The notes: a model not told the origin generated them from the letters alone. Positions 34,648-43,188 are shown, counted from the first letter of the stretch. The stretch is DNA of 64,000 bases from Thalassotalea_B piscium_A (GCA_049347715.1 CP186339.1:2232001-2296000); one strand, 5' to 3'. Made by a program: numbers and translations.

Positions 34648-36801
34648 ATGATAAAAAAACTTTTCCTCTTATTGATTGCAGCAGCCATTGTTGGCTTGTT
34701 CTTTCATTTTGATATACACCAGCTACTCACCCTTGACGGCTTGAAAGGTTCAATGGACCAATTCAGTCACTATAAGGCCCAATCTCCTCTACTTATTATC
34801 GGCGGGTTCTTTTTATTTTATGTTGTTGTGACCGCACTTTCTTTACCCGGTGCTGCCATTTTAACATTGGCAGCAGGTGCGCTATTTGGCTTATTTGAAG
34901 GCTTATTAATTGTTTCGTTTGCCTCAACTATAGGCGCTACATTAGCATTTCTGGTATCGCGTTACTTACTTAGGGACTCAATTAAACGAAAGTTCCCCGA
35001 GCGCTTAGCTGCTATTGACGCGGGTGTAACCAAAGAAGGTGCTTTTTACTTATTCACTTTACGCTTGGTACCTGTGTTCCCGTTCTTCTTAATTAATTTA
35101 TTAATGGGTGTAACTGCGATCAAGTCATGGACATTTTACTGGGTGAGCCAAATAGGTATGTTAGCCGGTACATTTGTTTTTGTTAACGCAGGTACGCAGC
35201 TTGCTCAAATTGATAGTTTGTCTGGCATTTTATCTTTCAATTTAATTTTATCATTCGCTTTATTGGGTATCTTCCCTCTTATCGCAAAAGGAATCATCAA
35301 CGTGTTTAAAAAACGTCGCGTATACAAAAATTATTCAAAACCTAAAAAATTCGATCGTAACATGATTGTTATCGGCGCTGGCGCTGGTGGTCTAGTGACT
35401 AGCTATATTGCAGCAGCAGTAAAAGCAAAAGTAACCTTGATTGAAGCAGGCGAAATGGGAGGTGATTGTTTAAATTACGGTTGTGTACCAAGTAAAGCGA
35501 TTATTAAAAGTGCCAAAATAGCTGAACAAATTCGTCATGGCGAGCATTATGGTCTTGAAAACACAACACCACAGTTTTCATTCAAAAAAGTGATGGCTCG
35601 TGTTCACAAAGTTATTGCCGACGTTGCTCCCCACGATAGTGTTGAACGTTACACAGACTTAGGTGTAGAAGTCGTTAAAGGTTACGGTAAATTAATCGAC
35701 CCGTGGACAGTTGAAATTAAGCTTAATGATGGCGGTACACAAACACTAACAGCGCGTACTATTGTGATTGCTACAGGCGCACGTCCATTTGTTCCCCCTT
35801 TATCTGGTATTGAAGAAACAGGCTATGTCACCAGTGATACCCTATGGAGCAAATTTGCTGAGTTAGATGAAGCACCTAAAAAACTTGTGGTTCTTGGTGG
35901 CGGACCAATTGGTAGTGAATTAGCACAAAGCTTTGCACGCCTTGGTTCAAATGTTACCCAAATCGAAATGGCAGATCGCATTATGATCAAAGAAGATATT
36001 GAAGTGTCTACCTTTGCACATGAAGCACTAACAGACAGCGGTGTTAACATTTTAACCTCGCATCAAGCATTACGATGTGAAGCTCGTAACGGTAAAAAGT
36101 ATATTATCGTTAAACATAATGATAACGAATTAGAAATTGAATACGATGAATTACTATGTGCAGTAGGACGTAGCGCTCGCCTTAAAGGTTATGGACTTGA
36201 AGAATTAGGTATTGAAACTAACCGTACCATTGTAACCAACGAATACTTAGAAACCTTATACCCTAATATTTTTGCAGCAGGTGACATTGTAGGTCCTTAC
36301 CAGTTTACTCATGTGGCAGCGCATCAAGGTTGGTACGCAGCAGTTAATGGTTTGTTTGGCCATCTTAAGAAATTCAAAGTGGATTACCGCGTAATTCCAT
36401 GGACCACCTTTATCGACCCTGAAGTCGCTCGTGTCGGAATCAATGAGCAAGAAGCTAAAGACCAAGGTATTGATTTTGAAATCACACGCTTTGAATTTGA
36501 AGAGCTAGATCGTGCTATTACCGACAGCGCAACTAAAGGTTTCATCAAAGTGATCACACCAAAAGGTAAAGATAAAATCTTAGGGGTTACCGTAGTTTCA
36601 GAACATGCAGGTGATTTAATTGCTGAGTTTGTTTTAGCGATGAAACATGGTTTAGGCCTTAACAAAATATTAGGTACTATCCATAGTTACCCAACTTGGG
36701 CTGAAGGCAACAAATATGCAGCCGGCGAGTGGAAAAGAGCTCATGCGCCTGAAACTGTATTAAACTGGCTCGAGAAATATCACACATGGCGTAGAGGTTA
36801 A
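34648..36801 (+). CDS. TVP38/TMEM64 fused to FAD disulfide reductase
   Basis: A 717-aa two-part protein. Residues 1-225 form a VTT (TVP38/DedA-like) membrane domain with a GAAILTLAAGALFG turn and RLVPVFPFFLINLLMG. From about 238 on it is a class I flavoprotein disulfide reductase: FAD motif GAGAGGLVTSY, redox pair Cys274/Cys279 in GGDCLNYGCVPSK, NAD(P)H motif GGGPIGSELAQ, and FAD motif FAAGDIVGP. Near the end Tyr681 (HSYPTWAEG) replaces the His of the lipoamide dehydrogenase HPT motif, as in mercuric reductases. But there is no N-terminal heavy-metal domain and no C-terminal Cys pair, so mercury is an unlikely substrate. It follows the receptor by 25 nt. Confidence 0.92.
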   Translation: MIKKLFLLLIAAAIVGLFFHFDIHQLLTLDGLKGSMDQFSHYKAQSPLLIIGGFFLFYVVVTALSLPGAAILTLAAGALFGLFEGLLIVSFASTIGATLAFLVSRYLLRDSIKRKFPERLAAIDAGVTKEGAFYLFTLRLVPVFPFFLINLLMGVTAIKSWTFYWVSQIGMLAGTFVFVNAGTQLAQIDSLSGILSFNLILSFALLGIFPLIAKGIINVFKKRRVYKNYSKPKKFDRNMIVIGAGAGGLVTSYIAAAVKAKVTLIEAGEMGGDCLNYGCVPSKAIIKSAKIAEQIRHGEHYGLENTTPQFSFKKVMARVHKVIADVAPHDSVERYTDLGVEVVKGYGKLIDPWTVEIKLNDGGTQTLTARTIVIATGARPFVPPLSGIEETGYVTSDTLWSKFAELDEAPKKLVVLGGGPIGSELAQSFARLGSNVTQIEMADRIMIKEDIEVSTFAHEALTDSGVNILTSHQALRCEARNGKKYIIVKHNDNELEIEYDELLCAVGRSARLKGYGLEELGIETNRTIVTNEYLETLYPNIFAAGDIVGPYQFTHVAAHQGWYAAVNGLFGHLKKFKVDYRVIPWTTFIDPEVARVGINEQEAKDQGIDFEITRFEFEELDRAITDSATKGFIKVITPKGKDKILGVTVVSEHAGDLIAEFVLAMKHGLGLNKILGTIHSYPTWAEGNKYAAGEWKRAHAPETVLNWLEKYHTWRRG

Positions 36802-36802
36802 A

Positions 36803-37624
36803 ATGCTTAAAACATCTTTAACAGCTTTATTACTTGGCTCGTTTGTACTTATTACTTCATTTACAAGCCAAGCAAAAAGCATGCATCAAGACTGGAATAC
36901 CTTGCTAAAAAAGCATGTTGTAGCTATTAATCATAATCATAGTACTGAGATTGATTACGCGGCAATAAAAAATGAGCACAAACAGCTGAAAGCCTATTTA
37001 GATTCATTGTCGGCAATCACTGAAAATGAATTCAACGCTTGGGGCAAATCTAAACAACTCGCTTTTTTAATCAATGCTTATAATGCATGGACCGTTGAGC
37101 TAATTGTTTCTAACTTTGCCAGTGAAGACTACCCAGATCTTAAATCGATAAAGGATTTAGGAAACTTTTTCAGCTCACCTTGGAGTAAAGACTTTGTACC
37201 ACTACTTGGCAAAACCCGCAGCCTTGATGATATTGAACATGGCTTAATACGTGGTAGTGGTAAATACAACGACCCTCGTATTCACTTTGCAGTAAATTGC
37301 GCCAGTGTTGGCTGCCCAGCGCTTCGTGAAGAAGCTTACACAGCAGAAAAATTAGATTCACAATTAGAAATGCAAACCATACGCTTTTTATCTGATGAAA
37401 CACGTAATAAAGTAGATCAAAACACCTTGAAATTATCATCCATATTCAAATGGTATGGCGATGATTTTGCAAAAGGTTTTAGGGGAGCGAATACTTTAGG
37501 GCAATTTATGGTACTTTATTCCGATGCACTTAAGTTAAATGATTCACAGCAAAAAATTTTAAAGAATAATGATATGAAAATTAAATTTTTAGCATACGAC
37601 TGGCATTTAAATGTACATCACTAA
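36803..37624 (+). CDS. DUF547 secreted protein
   Basis: A 273-aa exported protein (signal peptide 1-24, ending TSQAKS) with a complete DUF547 domain. Landmarks are AFLINAYNAWTVELI, SLDDIEHGLIRG, the block IHFAVNCASVGCPALR with its two cysteines, and the C-terminal FLAYDWHLN. DUF547 has been predicted to share a papain/transglutaminase-like fold; Cys in the NCASVGCP block and His in DIEH would be the candidate catalytic residues. It starts one base after the preceding stop with AGAGG upstream, and its end overlaps the next gene by 14 nt. Function unknown; the operon suggests an envelope role tied to the reductase. Confidence 0.9.
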   Translation: MLKTSLTALLLGSFVLITSFTSQAKSMHQDWNTLLKKHVVAINHNHSTEIDYAAIKNEHKQLKAYLDSLSAITENEFNAWGKSKQLAFLINAYNAWTVELIVSNFASEDYPDLKSIKDLGNFFSSPWSKDFVPLLGKTRSLDDIEHGLIRGSGKYNDPRIHFAVNCASVGCPALREEAYTAEKLDSQLEMQTIRFLSDETRNKVDQNTLKLSSIFKWYGDDFAKGFRGANTLGQFMVLYSDALKLNDSQQKILKNNDMKIKFLAYDWHLNVHH

Positions 37625-38915
37625 GTGTTGTCGCATTATTGCGCGAAACAGTTCTAACTGTTTCGCGTTTTATCTTTTTATATTAGTCAGTATAAGTGTT
37701 TATTCAACCCCGTTATTTGCCTATACTCAATCAAAAAACGCGTCGACTACATATTGGCAACAGATTGAAAGACAGGGTAAAGATCAAGAAGTTTACTTTT
37801 ATGCTTGGGGTGGCGATGCACAAATAAATGCTTATATTCAATGGGCTGCTAAACAGCTTAAAACTAAATACAACCTTAATTTAGTCCATGTAAAGCTCAG
37901 TGATACTAGCGAAGCGGTAAGTCGTGTACTTGCTGAAAAATCTGCAAATAATATGACACAAGGTAGTGTTGACTTAGTATGGATAAATGGTGCTAATTTT
38001 GCGACTATGCGTGAACATTCATTATTATTAACTGACTGGGCAAACAAATTACCTAACTTTGTCTTCACCGATCCCGATAATAATCCCGCAGTTACTTTCG
38101 ATTTTGGCTTACCTACCGATGGTATGGAAGCCCCATGGGGACAAGCATCACTTACCTTCTATTACGACAGTCTTGCAATAAGCGGGAAAGCAAACAATAA
38201 ACTTCCTACTACCTTATATCAATTATTAAACTGGAGTGCTCAAAACCCAGGGCGCTTTAGTTACCCTAAACCTCCAGATTTTTTAGGTATGAGCTTTTTA
38301 AAATATGCCTTAGTTGTACTGCATCAGCAAAGTAGTGAAAGTATTAAATCGCAATTGAATCAACCTGCGACTCAACAAAATGAAGTAGCAGTGCTAACGC
38401 CATTATGGACGTTCTTAGATAAACTACACCCAACACTATGGCGTAAGGGGCAACAGTTTATGCAAAGTGGTGCGCAAATGCGTCGCTTAGTCGGAGATAC
38501 TGAACTAAGTTTAGCTTTTACCTTTTCTGGCCCAGAAGTCCCAGCTGCGGTAAAACGTTTTGATTTACCTAAAAGTATTCGAAGTTATGCTATGAACGAT
38601 GGTAGTTTAAGTAATACTCATTTTGTCGCTATTCCTTTTAACGCTAGCCATCAATACAGTGCCCAACTAGTGGCAAATTTTTTGCTAAGTCCGCAAGCTC
38701 AAGCCCAAAAACAAAAAGCAAAAATATGGGGGGATAAAACGGTACTTATTCAATCAACATTAACTCCAGCACAACAAGCACTATTTCAAACAACAAAACC
38801 TCATCCCAGTGCCCTACCGTTTGATGGTATTAAACGAACCATAAGTGAACCTCATCCAAGTTGGGTTAACGCCATAATGAAAGGTTGGCAAAAACGTTAT
38901 GGGGTAAGTCAATGA
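37611..38915 (+). CDS. YnjB-type ABC substrate-binding protein
   Basis: A 434-aa periplasmic binding protein of the YnjB family. After a long n-region, a signal peptide core (FAFYLFILVSISVYS) ends at about TPLFAYT. The mature protein opens with VYFYAWGGDAQINAYIQWAA, then VDLVWINGANF, APWGQASLTFYYDS and NTHFVAIPFNA. Ligand unknown; E. coli YnjB is not characterised to my knowledge. The ATG overlaps the DUF547 stop by 14 nt and there is no later in-frame start before the signal core. The early codons coincide with a strong terminator hairpin (37642-37667), an unusual overlap. It is followed by the permease in an ATGA overlap. Confidence 0.88.
   Translation: MYITKCCRIIARNSSNCFAFYLFILVSISVYSTPLFAYTQSKNASTTYWQQIERQGKDQEVYFYAWGGDAQINAYIQWAAKQLKTKYNLNLVHVKLSDTSEAVSRVLAEKSANNMTQGSVDLVWINGANFATMREHSLLLTDWANKLPNFVFTDPDNNPAVTFDFGLPTDGMEAPWGQASLTFYYDSLAISGKANNKLPTTLYQLLNWSAQNPGRFSYPKPPDFLGMSFLKYALVVLHQQSSESIKSQLNQPATQQNEVAVLTPLWTFLDKLHPTLWRKGQQFMQSGAQMRRLVGDTELSLAFTFSGPEVPAAVKRFDLPKSIRSYAMNDGSLSNTHFVAIPFNASHQYSAQLVANFLLSPQAQAQKQKAKIWGDKTVLIQSTLTPAQQALFQTTKPHPSALPFDGIKRTISEPHPSWVNAIMKGWQKRYGVSQ
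37642..37677 (+). terminator. Terminator-like hairpin inside the start of ynjB-like gene
   Basis: CGCGAAACAGT / ACTGTTTCGCG (37642-37652 and 37657-37667) is an 11-bp perfect stem with a TCTA loop, followed by TTTTATCTTTTTA. It begins 17 nt after the DUF547 stop and lies within codons 11-22 of the downstream open frame. By structure it is the most convincing plus-strand terminator in the window. Confidence 0.8.
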
Positions 38916-40666
38916 CAGTGGAAGCTAAAAACGACTCATCTAATGCTACAGTCTTGAGCTATAACAACACAGACTGGTTTACTCGTATTGTAACTTTCAG
39001 TCCCAAATTTTTACTCGCCTTACTTATTGTCCCCGTATTAGGTGGATTAATTAGTGTTTTACTCCCCGCTTTTGGCTGGGCCCCTGCTCTTGAACAGACA
39101 TCTATTGGACTAGATGGATTTAATGCCCTTTGGCAAACAGCAGGCTTAAGTAAAATGATCACGCTAAGCCTTTCTACCGGCTTAATAAGTACGCTATTGG
39201 CTTTTGTCATGACGTTAATGATTCTTGCGGTGTTTTTTAATAGTCATTGGCTTAATTATATTCAGCGTTTACTCAGCCCTATACTTGTTATACCTCATGC
39301 TGCAGCAGCCATTGCAATAGGCTTTTTAATTGCCCCTTCAGGCATGATTTCCAGATTATTATCCCCTTGGTTAACAGGCTGGGAGCTTGCTCCAAATGGC
39401 ATTTTTCCTTATGACCCCTATGGGATTAGTATTATTTTGGGCTTAACACTCAAAGAACTCCCTTTCTTATTATTAATGGCACTTGGTGTATTAGCTCAGC
39501 CCGAACTTGGTAAAAAATTACGTCAAGAACATAGAGTAGCCCTCACTTTAGGTTATTGTCCTATGACTGCCTTTTTTAAAGTAATTCTACCTAGCCTATA
39601 TCCATTATTACGTTTACCTACATTAGCGGTACTTGCCTATGCGAGTGCAAGTGTTGAAATGCCGTTAATCTTGGGCCCTAATACACCTCCAACCTTAGCT
39701 GTTGCAATTATGCACTGGTTTAACGATATTGATTTAAATTTACGAATCAAAGCATCTGCTGGGGCGTTATTACAACTGTTATTAACGGGTGGATTGCTCG
39801 CATTATGGCTGGCGGGTGAGAAAACAATAAAAATCTTATTTTGTGATTCTCTCACCAATGGCAAACGTGAATATGGTGCTGCTTTTTGGCAAAAACTAAC
39901 GATAATGCTCACCAGCCTGATTATTGTCATTATTTTACTGGCACTAATAGGCTTAGTAATGTGGTCTATTGCAGGTTTTTGGCGATTTCCTTCCATCATT
40001 CCTGAGCAGTTTGTCATATCGCATTATGAAAGTGCATTAATGCAAATGATTACCCCATTATTGAATACACTTGCAATTGGATTTGTCACTACAATATTTG
40101 CCTTAGTTCTCACCTTGCTATGTTTAGAGTCAGAACAATTAAATACTAAACAAATATCACGTTTTACCCATTTAATTATTTACTTACCACTTCTTGTACC
40201 TAGTATTGCTTTTTTGTTTGGCTTGGTCTGGTTACAACAATTAATGAATAACCAAGCCGCGTTTTTTAATGTCGCTTTTACCCATTTATTATTTGTTTTA
40301 CCTTATGTGTTTTTGTCATTGGCAAGTAGCTATAGACGATTAGATCCTCGATTTGCTCATGTCGCAGCAAGTTTAGGTGCTGCACCTTATAAGGTGTTTT
40401 TTAAAGTAAAATTACCTCAGCTATTCGCACCAATTTTAATTGCTATAGCCTTGGGCTTAGCAATTAGTTTTGGCCAATACTTGCCCACTCTTTTGGCTGG
40501 GGGTGGACGAATAACAACAATTACTACTGAAGCCGTTACACTAGCAAATGGAGCAAGTAGACGGACAAGTGCCGTTTACGCCATCATACAAATGGCATTA
40601 CCTCTGTGTGGATTTATACTCGCATGGTTCTTGCCTAAGTATTTTTTCAAAAGTGCTCGAGGTTAG
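38912..40666 (+). CDS. YnjC-type ABC permease, two-domain fusion
   Basis: A 584-aa inner-membrane permease made of two fused binding-protein-dependent transport domains, as in YnjC. Twelve or so helices are apparent. Each half has the cytoplasmic coupling loop seen as an EAA-like segment: ALTLGYCPMTAFFKVILPSL in the first half and AASLGAAPYKVFFKVKLPQL in the second. The open frame begins at a TTG at 38885, but the ATG at 38912 overlaps the ynjB-like stop as ATGA and is the natural coupled start. The substrate is unknown. Family context: YnjB, YnjC and YnjD form one importer. Confidence 0.9.
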   Translation: MTVEAKNDSSNATVLSYNNTDWFTRIVTFSPKFLLALLIVPVLGGLISVLLPAFGWAPALEQTSIGLDGFNALWQTAGLSKMITLSLSTGLISTLLAFVMTLMILAVFFNSHWLNYIQRLLSPILVIPHAAAAIAIGFLIAPSGMISRLLSPWLTGWELAPNGIFPYDPYGISIILGLTLKELPFLLLMALGVLAQPELGKKLRQEHRVALTLGYCPMTAFFKVILPSLYPLLRLPTLAVLAYASASVEMPLILGPNTPPTLAVAIMHWFNDIDLNLRIKASAGALLQLLLTGGLLALWLAGEKTIKILFCDSLTNGKREYGAAFWQKLTIMLTSLIIVIILLALIGLVMWSIAGFWRFPSIIPEQFVISHYESALMQMITPLLNTLAIGFVTTIFALVLTLLCLESEQLNTKQISRFTHLIIYLPLLVPSIAFLFGLVWLQQLMNNQAAFFNVAFTHLLFVLPYVFLSLASSYRRLDPRFAHVAASLGAAPYKVFFKVKLPQLFAPILIAIALGLAISFGQYLPTLLAGGGRITTITTEAVTLANGASRRTSAVYAIIQMALPLCGFILAWFLPKYFFKSARG

Positions 40667-40722
40667 TCATGTTGATAGTTAGTGTCGACAAATAATATGC
40701 ATATAATGTTAAAGGTTTTTAA

Positions 40723-41364
40723 ATGCTGTCATCTTTACAAATAAAGAATTTACAACTTTTTCGTCATAGTGAATTACTCGTCAGCTTAAATGAGCAAGTA
40801 AATGGCGGAGAAATACTTACTATCATGGGGCCTTCGGGTAGTGGAAAATCAAGCTTATTAAATTGGCTAACAGGTACACTACCTAGTGGTTTTGTGGCTA
40901 ATGGAGAGGTGTGGTTAAATGGGCAAAACATTGATAACCTCCCTGCACATTTGCGTCATATTGGCGTGTTATATCAAGATGCATTATTATTTTCGCATCT
41001 ATCTGTAGCCGGAAATATAACCTTTGCTATGCCCAAAGGTAATAAGAAAGAGCGCCTAGAAAAAGTGGAGCATGCGTTAGCGCAATTTGGTTTAGCCGGT
41101 ATGGGAAACAGACACCCAGATAACCTTTCAGGAGGACAACAAGCAAGAGTTGCTTTGCTACGCATGTTATTGAGCGAACCTAAAGCTATTTTACTTGATG
41201 AACCTTTTAGTAAACTTGATGCACAACTTAGAGCTGAAACTCGCCATTTAGTTTTTGATCAAATTCGAGAGCATAAATTACCAGCAATTATGGTAACACA
41301 TGACCAAGGCGATGCTGATGCGGCTAACGGTAAGTTAATTACGTTAAATTCGGAGAACAATTAG
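40723..41364 (+). CDS. YnjD-type ABC transporter ATPase
   Basis: A 213-aa ABC ATPase. All motifs are intact: Walker A GPSGSGKSSLLNW (about 38-46), Q-loop YQDALLFSHLS, signature LSGGQQARVALLRML, Walker B ILLDEPFSKLD and the switch His in VTHDQGDADA. It is short, with no C-terminal regulatory domain, as for E. coli YnjD (about 217 aa). A 56-nt gap with AAAGG before the ATG separates it from the permease; that gap may carry a secondary promoter. It energises the importer of the two preceding genes. Confidence 0.93.
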   Translation: MLSSLQIKNLQLFRHSELLVSLNEQVNGGEILTIMGPSGSGKSSLLNWLTGTLPSGFVANGEVWLNGQNIDNLPAHLRHIGVLYQDALLFSHLSVAGNITFAMPKGNKKERLEKVEHALAQFGLAGMGNRHPDNLSGGQQARVALLRMLLSEPKAILLDEPFSKLDAQLRAETRHLVFDQIREHKLPAIMVTHDQGDADAANGKLITLNSENN

Positions 41365-41365
41365 C

Positions 41366-42037
41366 ATGTTAGACAAATTTATCACTCCTGTAATTAAACC
41401 TTTATTAACTCCTGTAGTGATGTTAATTAACAAAAAAGGTATCACAGCAAATCAATTAACGGTTATCGGTTTTTTAATTGGCTTAACAGCCCTCCCTTTA
41501 ATTTTTCTAGGACTTTGGACTTCAGCGCTTATTGCCATTATTTTAAACCGTATTTTTGATGGTCTTGATGGCGCGTTAGCACGTTATGCTAACCAAAGTT
41601 CAAGCGCAGGAGCGTATTTAGATATAACCCTAGATTTTTTATTTTATGCAGCAATTCCTCTTGGATTTATTTTGGCAAATCCTGAGCAAAATGCAATTGC
41701 AGGTGCATTATTACTGGCTAGTTTTATCGGCACAGGTTCAAGTTTTTTAGCTTTTGCTATCGCCGCCGAAAAATTTAAGTTGGAAAAACCACAATTTAAA
41801 TATAAAAGCTTTTATTATCTCAATGGGTTAACTGAAGGTACTGAAACTATTGCACTATTTGTTGCTTTTTGTCTCTGGCCTGAACACTTTCCGTTGTTAG
41901 CCACCATCTTTAGTATCGCCTGTGCAATTACAATTTATACTCGTATCCATGGTGGTTACCATACCCTTAAACAGCAAGAAGCGCATAATAAGAAGATATC
42001 TAATCACTCTGATATAACTGAGACAACTAATGACTAA
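41366..42037 (+). CDS. CDP-alcohol phosphatidyltransferase, YnjF-type
   Basis: A 223-aa membrane enzyme that would transfer a phosphatidyl group from CDP-diacylglycerol to an alcohol, alcohol unknown. The full catalytic motif is visible: DGLDGALAR, then G-A-Y-L-D and three residues on D (FDGLDGALARY to YLDITLD, about residues 69-92), so the enzyme should be active. About six helices surround it. It starts one base after the ATPase stop. E. coli ynjF follows ynjABCDE in the same way, which makes its place here a conserved linkage. It overlaps the next gene by eight bases, so the two are likely coupled. Confidence 0.9.
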   Translation: MLDKFITPVIKPLLTPVVMLINKKGITANQLTVIGFLIGLTALPLIFLGLWTSALIAIILNRIFDGLDGALARYANQSSSAGAYLDITLDFLFYAAIPLGFILANPEQNAIAGALLLASFIGTGSSFLAFAIAAEKFKLEKPQFKYKSFYYLNGLTEGTETIALFVAFCLWPEHFPLLATIFSIACAITIYTRIHGGYHTLKQQEAHNKKISNHSDITETTND

Positions 42038-42827
42038 CGAAGTATGGTGGCGACTTGGCTGCTTTTTTAGCATATTAATAATAATGATGTTGCTTGAATG
42101 GCAAAATCCTGCCCGTCAATCACCCATAAAATCAAGTACACGTTGGTTAGCTAATTTTGGCCTAGTTTTTATGTCATCGGTTATTGCCCGCTTAACTGTC
42201 CCTGTTGGGTTAACCGCTATTGCGCTCTATAATCAAGACCATGCAATAGGATTATTTAATCAACTAACGCTGCCAAACACTGTAACAATTGTTGTCAGCT
42301 TATTATTGTTAGATATGATCATTTATTGGCAACATAGGCTCTTTCATAAAATTCCCGTTTTATGGCGTTTACACCAAGTACATCATGCAGATGCCCATGT
42401 AGATGCCAGCACAGGTCTTAGATTTCATCCCATTGAAATAGTAATAAGTATTTTAATAAAAATAATTGCGGTAACTTTACTAGGTGTACCTGCACTAGCC
42501 GTATTAATTTTTGAAATAGTGTTAAATGGTTTAGCTCTTTTCAACCATGCTAATATTCGTTTACCCAATAAGATTGAAAAACCATTACGTCTCATTTTAA
42601 TGACACAGATTTTACACCGTATTCATCATAGCCAAGTAGTCAAAGAAACAAACTCAAATTTTGGTTTTAGTGTTATCTGGTGGGATAAAGTTTTTCACAG
42701 CTATATGGATAAAGCGAATAAAAAAGATACTGAGATTAATATTGGATTAATTGAATACCCTGAGGCCAAAGTGAATGCTTCACTTTGGCAATTATTGATC
42801 ATGCCATTTGTAAAGAAAGATCATTGA
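42030..42827 (+). CDS. Fatty acid hydroxylase / sterol desaturase family protein
   Basis: A 265-aa di-iron membrane protein of the fatty acid hydroxylase superfamily. The His clusters are complete: HRLFH (HxxxH), HQVHH (HxxHH, in RLHQVHHADAH), HPIEI and HRIHH close to the end, enough for eight or nine His ligands. Four hydrophobic segments flank them. Such enzymes hydroxylate or desaturate lipid chains; the substrate here is unknown. It overlaps the CDP-alcohol phosphatidyltransferase by eight bases, suggesting joint lipid modification. It is the last gene of the plus-strand run and overlaps a convergent gene by seven bases. Confidence 0.9.
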   Translation: MTNEVWWRLGCFFSILIIMMLLEWQNPARQSPIKSSTRWLANFGLVFMSSVIARLTVPVGLTAIALYNQDHAIGLFNQLTLPNTVTIVVSLLLLDMIIYWQHRLFHKIPVLWRLHQVHHADAHVDASTGLRFHPIEIVISILIKIIAVTLLGVPALAVLIFEIVLNGLALFNHANIRLPNKIEKPLRLILMTQILHRIHHSQVVKETNSNFGFSVIWWDKVFHSYMDKANKKDTEINIGLIEYPEAKVNASLWQLLIMPFVKKDH

Positions 42828-43075
42828 TTCGCGCTAGAAATTTTATTTTTTAATTCTCTTTGGTAAATTAAAAACTCTTTATTAAGAAGCGCGATATTTT
42901 CATTACTTTGGTGATTAATTAAATTATTTAATAAATTATCAAGTTGTTTTTGCTTAGTTGCACCAAAACCAACGATATTGGTTGTATTAAATTGTTTAAT
43001 TAACACAGTGAGGCTTTTAGGGAGTTTTTGTTTACTACTTGCTTCATTTGAAAAAGACTTCTTAAACTGCGTCAT
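42821..43075 (-). CDS. Small protein of unknown function
   Basis: An 84-aa protein, basic and Asn/Gln/Lys-rich, probably all helical (KLPKSLTVLIKQF, KQLDNLLNNLINHQ, LLNKEFLIYQRELKNK). No membrane segment or motif I recognise. The open frame extends to a TTG at 43108, but the ATG at 43075 has AGGGA five bases upstream, so I use it. It is convergent with the hydroxylase gene, overlapping by seven bases, and its upstream side holds the GATC-rich tandem repeat. The gene is likely real, judged by the ribosome binding site and coding character, but its role is not known. Confidence 0.55.
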   Translation of the reverse strand: MTQFKKSFSNEASSKQKLPKSLTVLIKQFNTTNIVGFGATKQKQLDNLLNNLINHQSNENIALLNKEFLIYQRELKNKISSANQ

Positions 43076-43113
43076 ACCAATCCCTTGATTTATTATTATT
43101 TGGGTCAAGCTTC

Positions 43114-43188
43114 AATCACGTCATTGAAGATCCTTTATAAGATCTTAAATTTAATCACGTCAGTTAAGATCTTGCATAAGATCCTAGC
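43114..43188. repeat. Tandem 39-bp repeat with four GATC sites
   Basis: Two copies of a 36-bp unit at 39-bp spacing (43114-43149 and 43153-43188), about 78% identical, both starting AATCACGTCA. Each contains a small hairpin of AAGATC arms. The repeats hold four GATC sites; within each copy the two sites are 12 bp apart. They lie between divergent small genes. Confidence 0.75.

Noticed and set aside
33906..35390. Chi-like octamers GCTGGTGG at 33906-33913 and 35383-35390, near recBCD interest
   Set aside because: They encode Ala-Gly-Gly-type codons in two genes, and the Chi sequence of this organism is unknown; no enrichment can be claimed.
34648..36801. Mercury resistance operon
   Set aside because: The reductase lacks heavy-metal domain and C-terminal Cys pair, and no merR, merT or merP genes are present.
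43076..43108. TTG-started longer form of the 84-aa unknown protein
   Set aside because: The downstream ATG has the ribosome binding site; the extension reads into the intergenic region next to the repeat.
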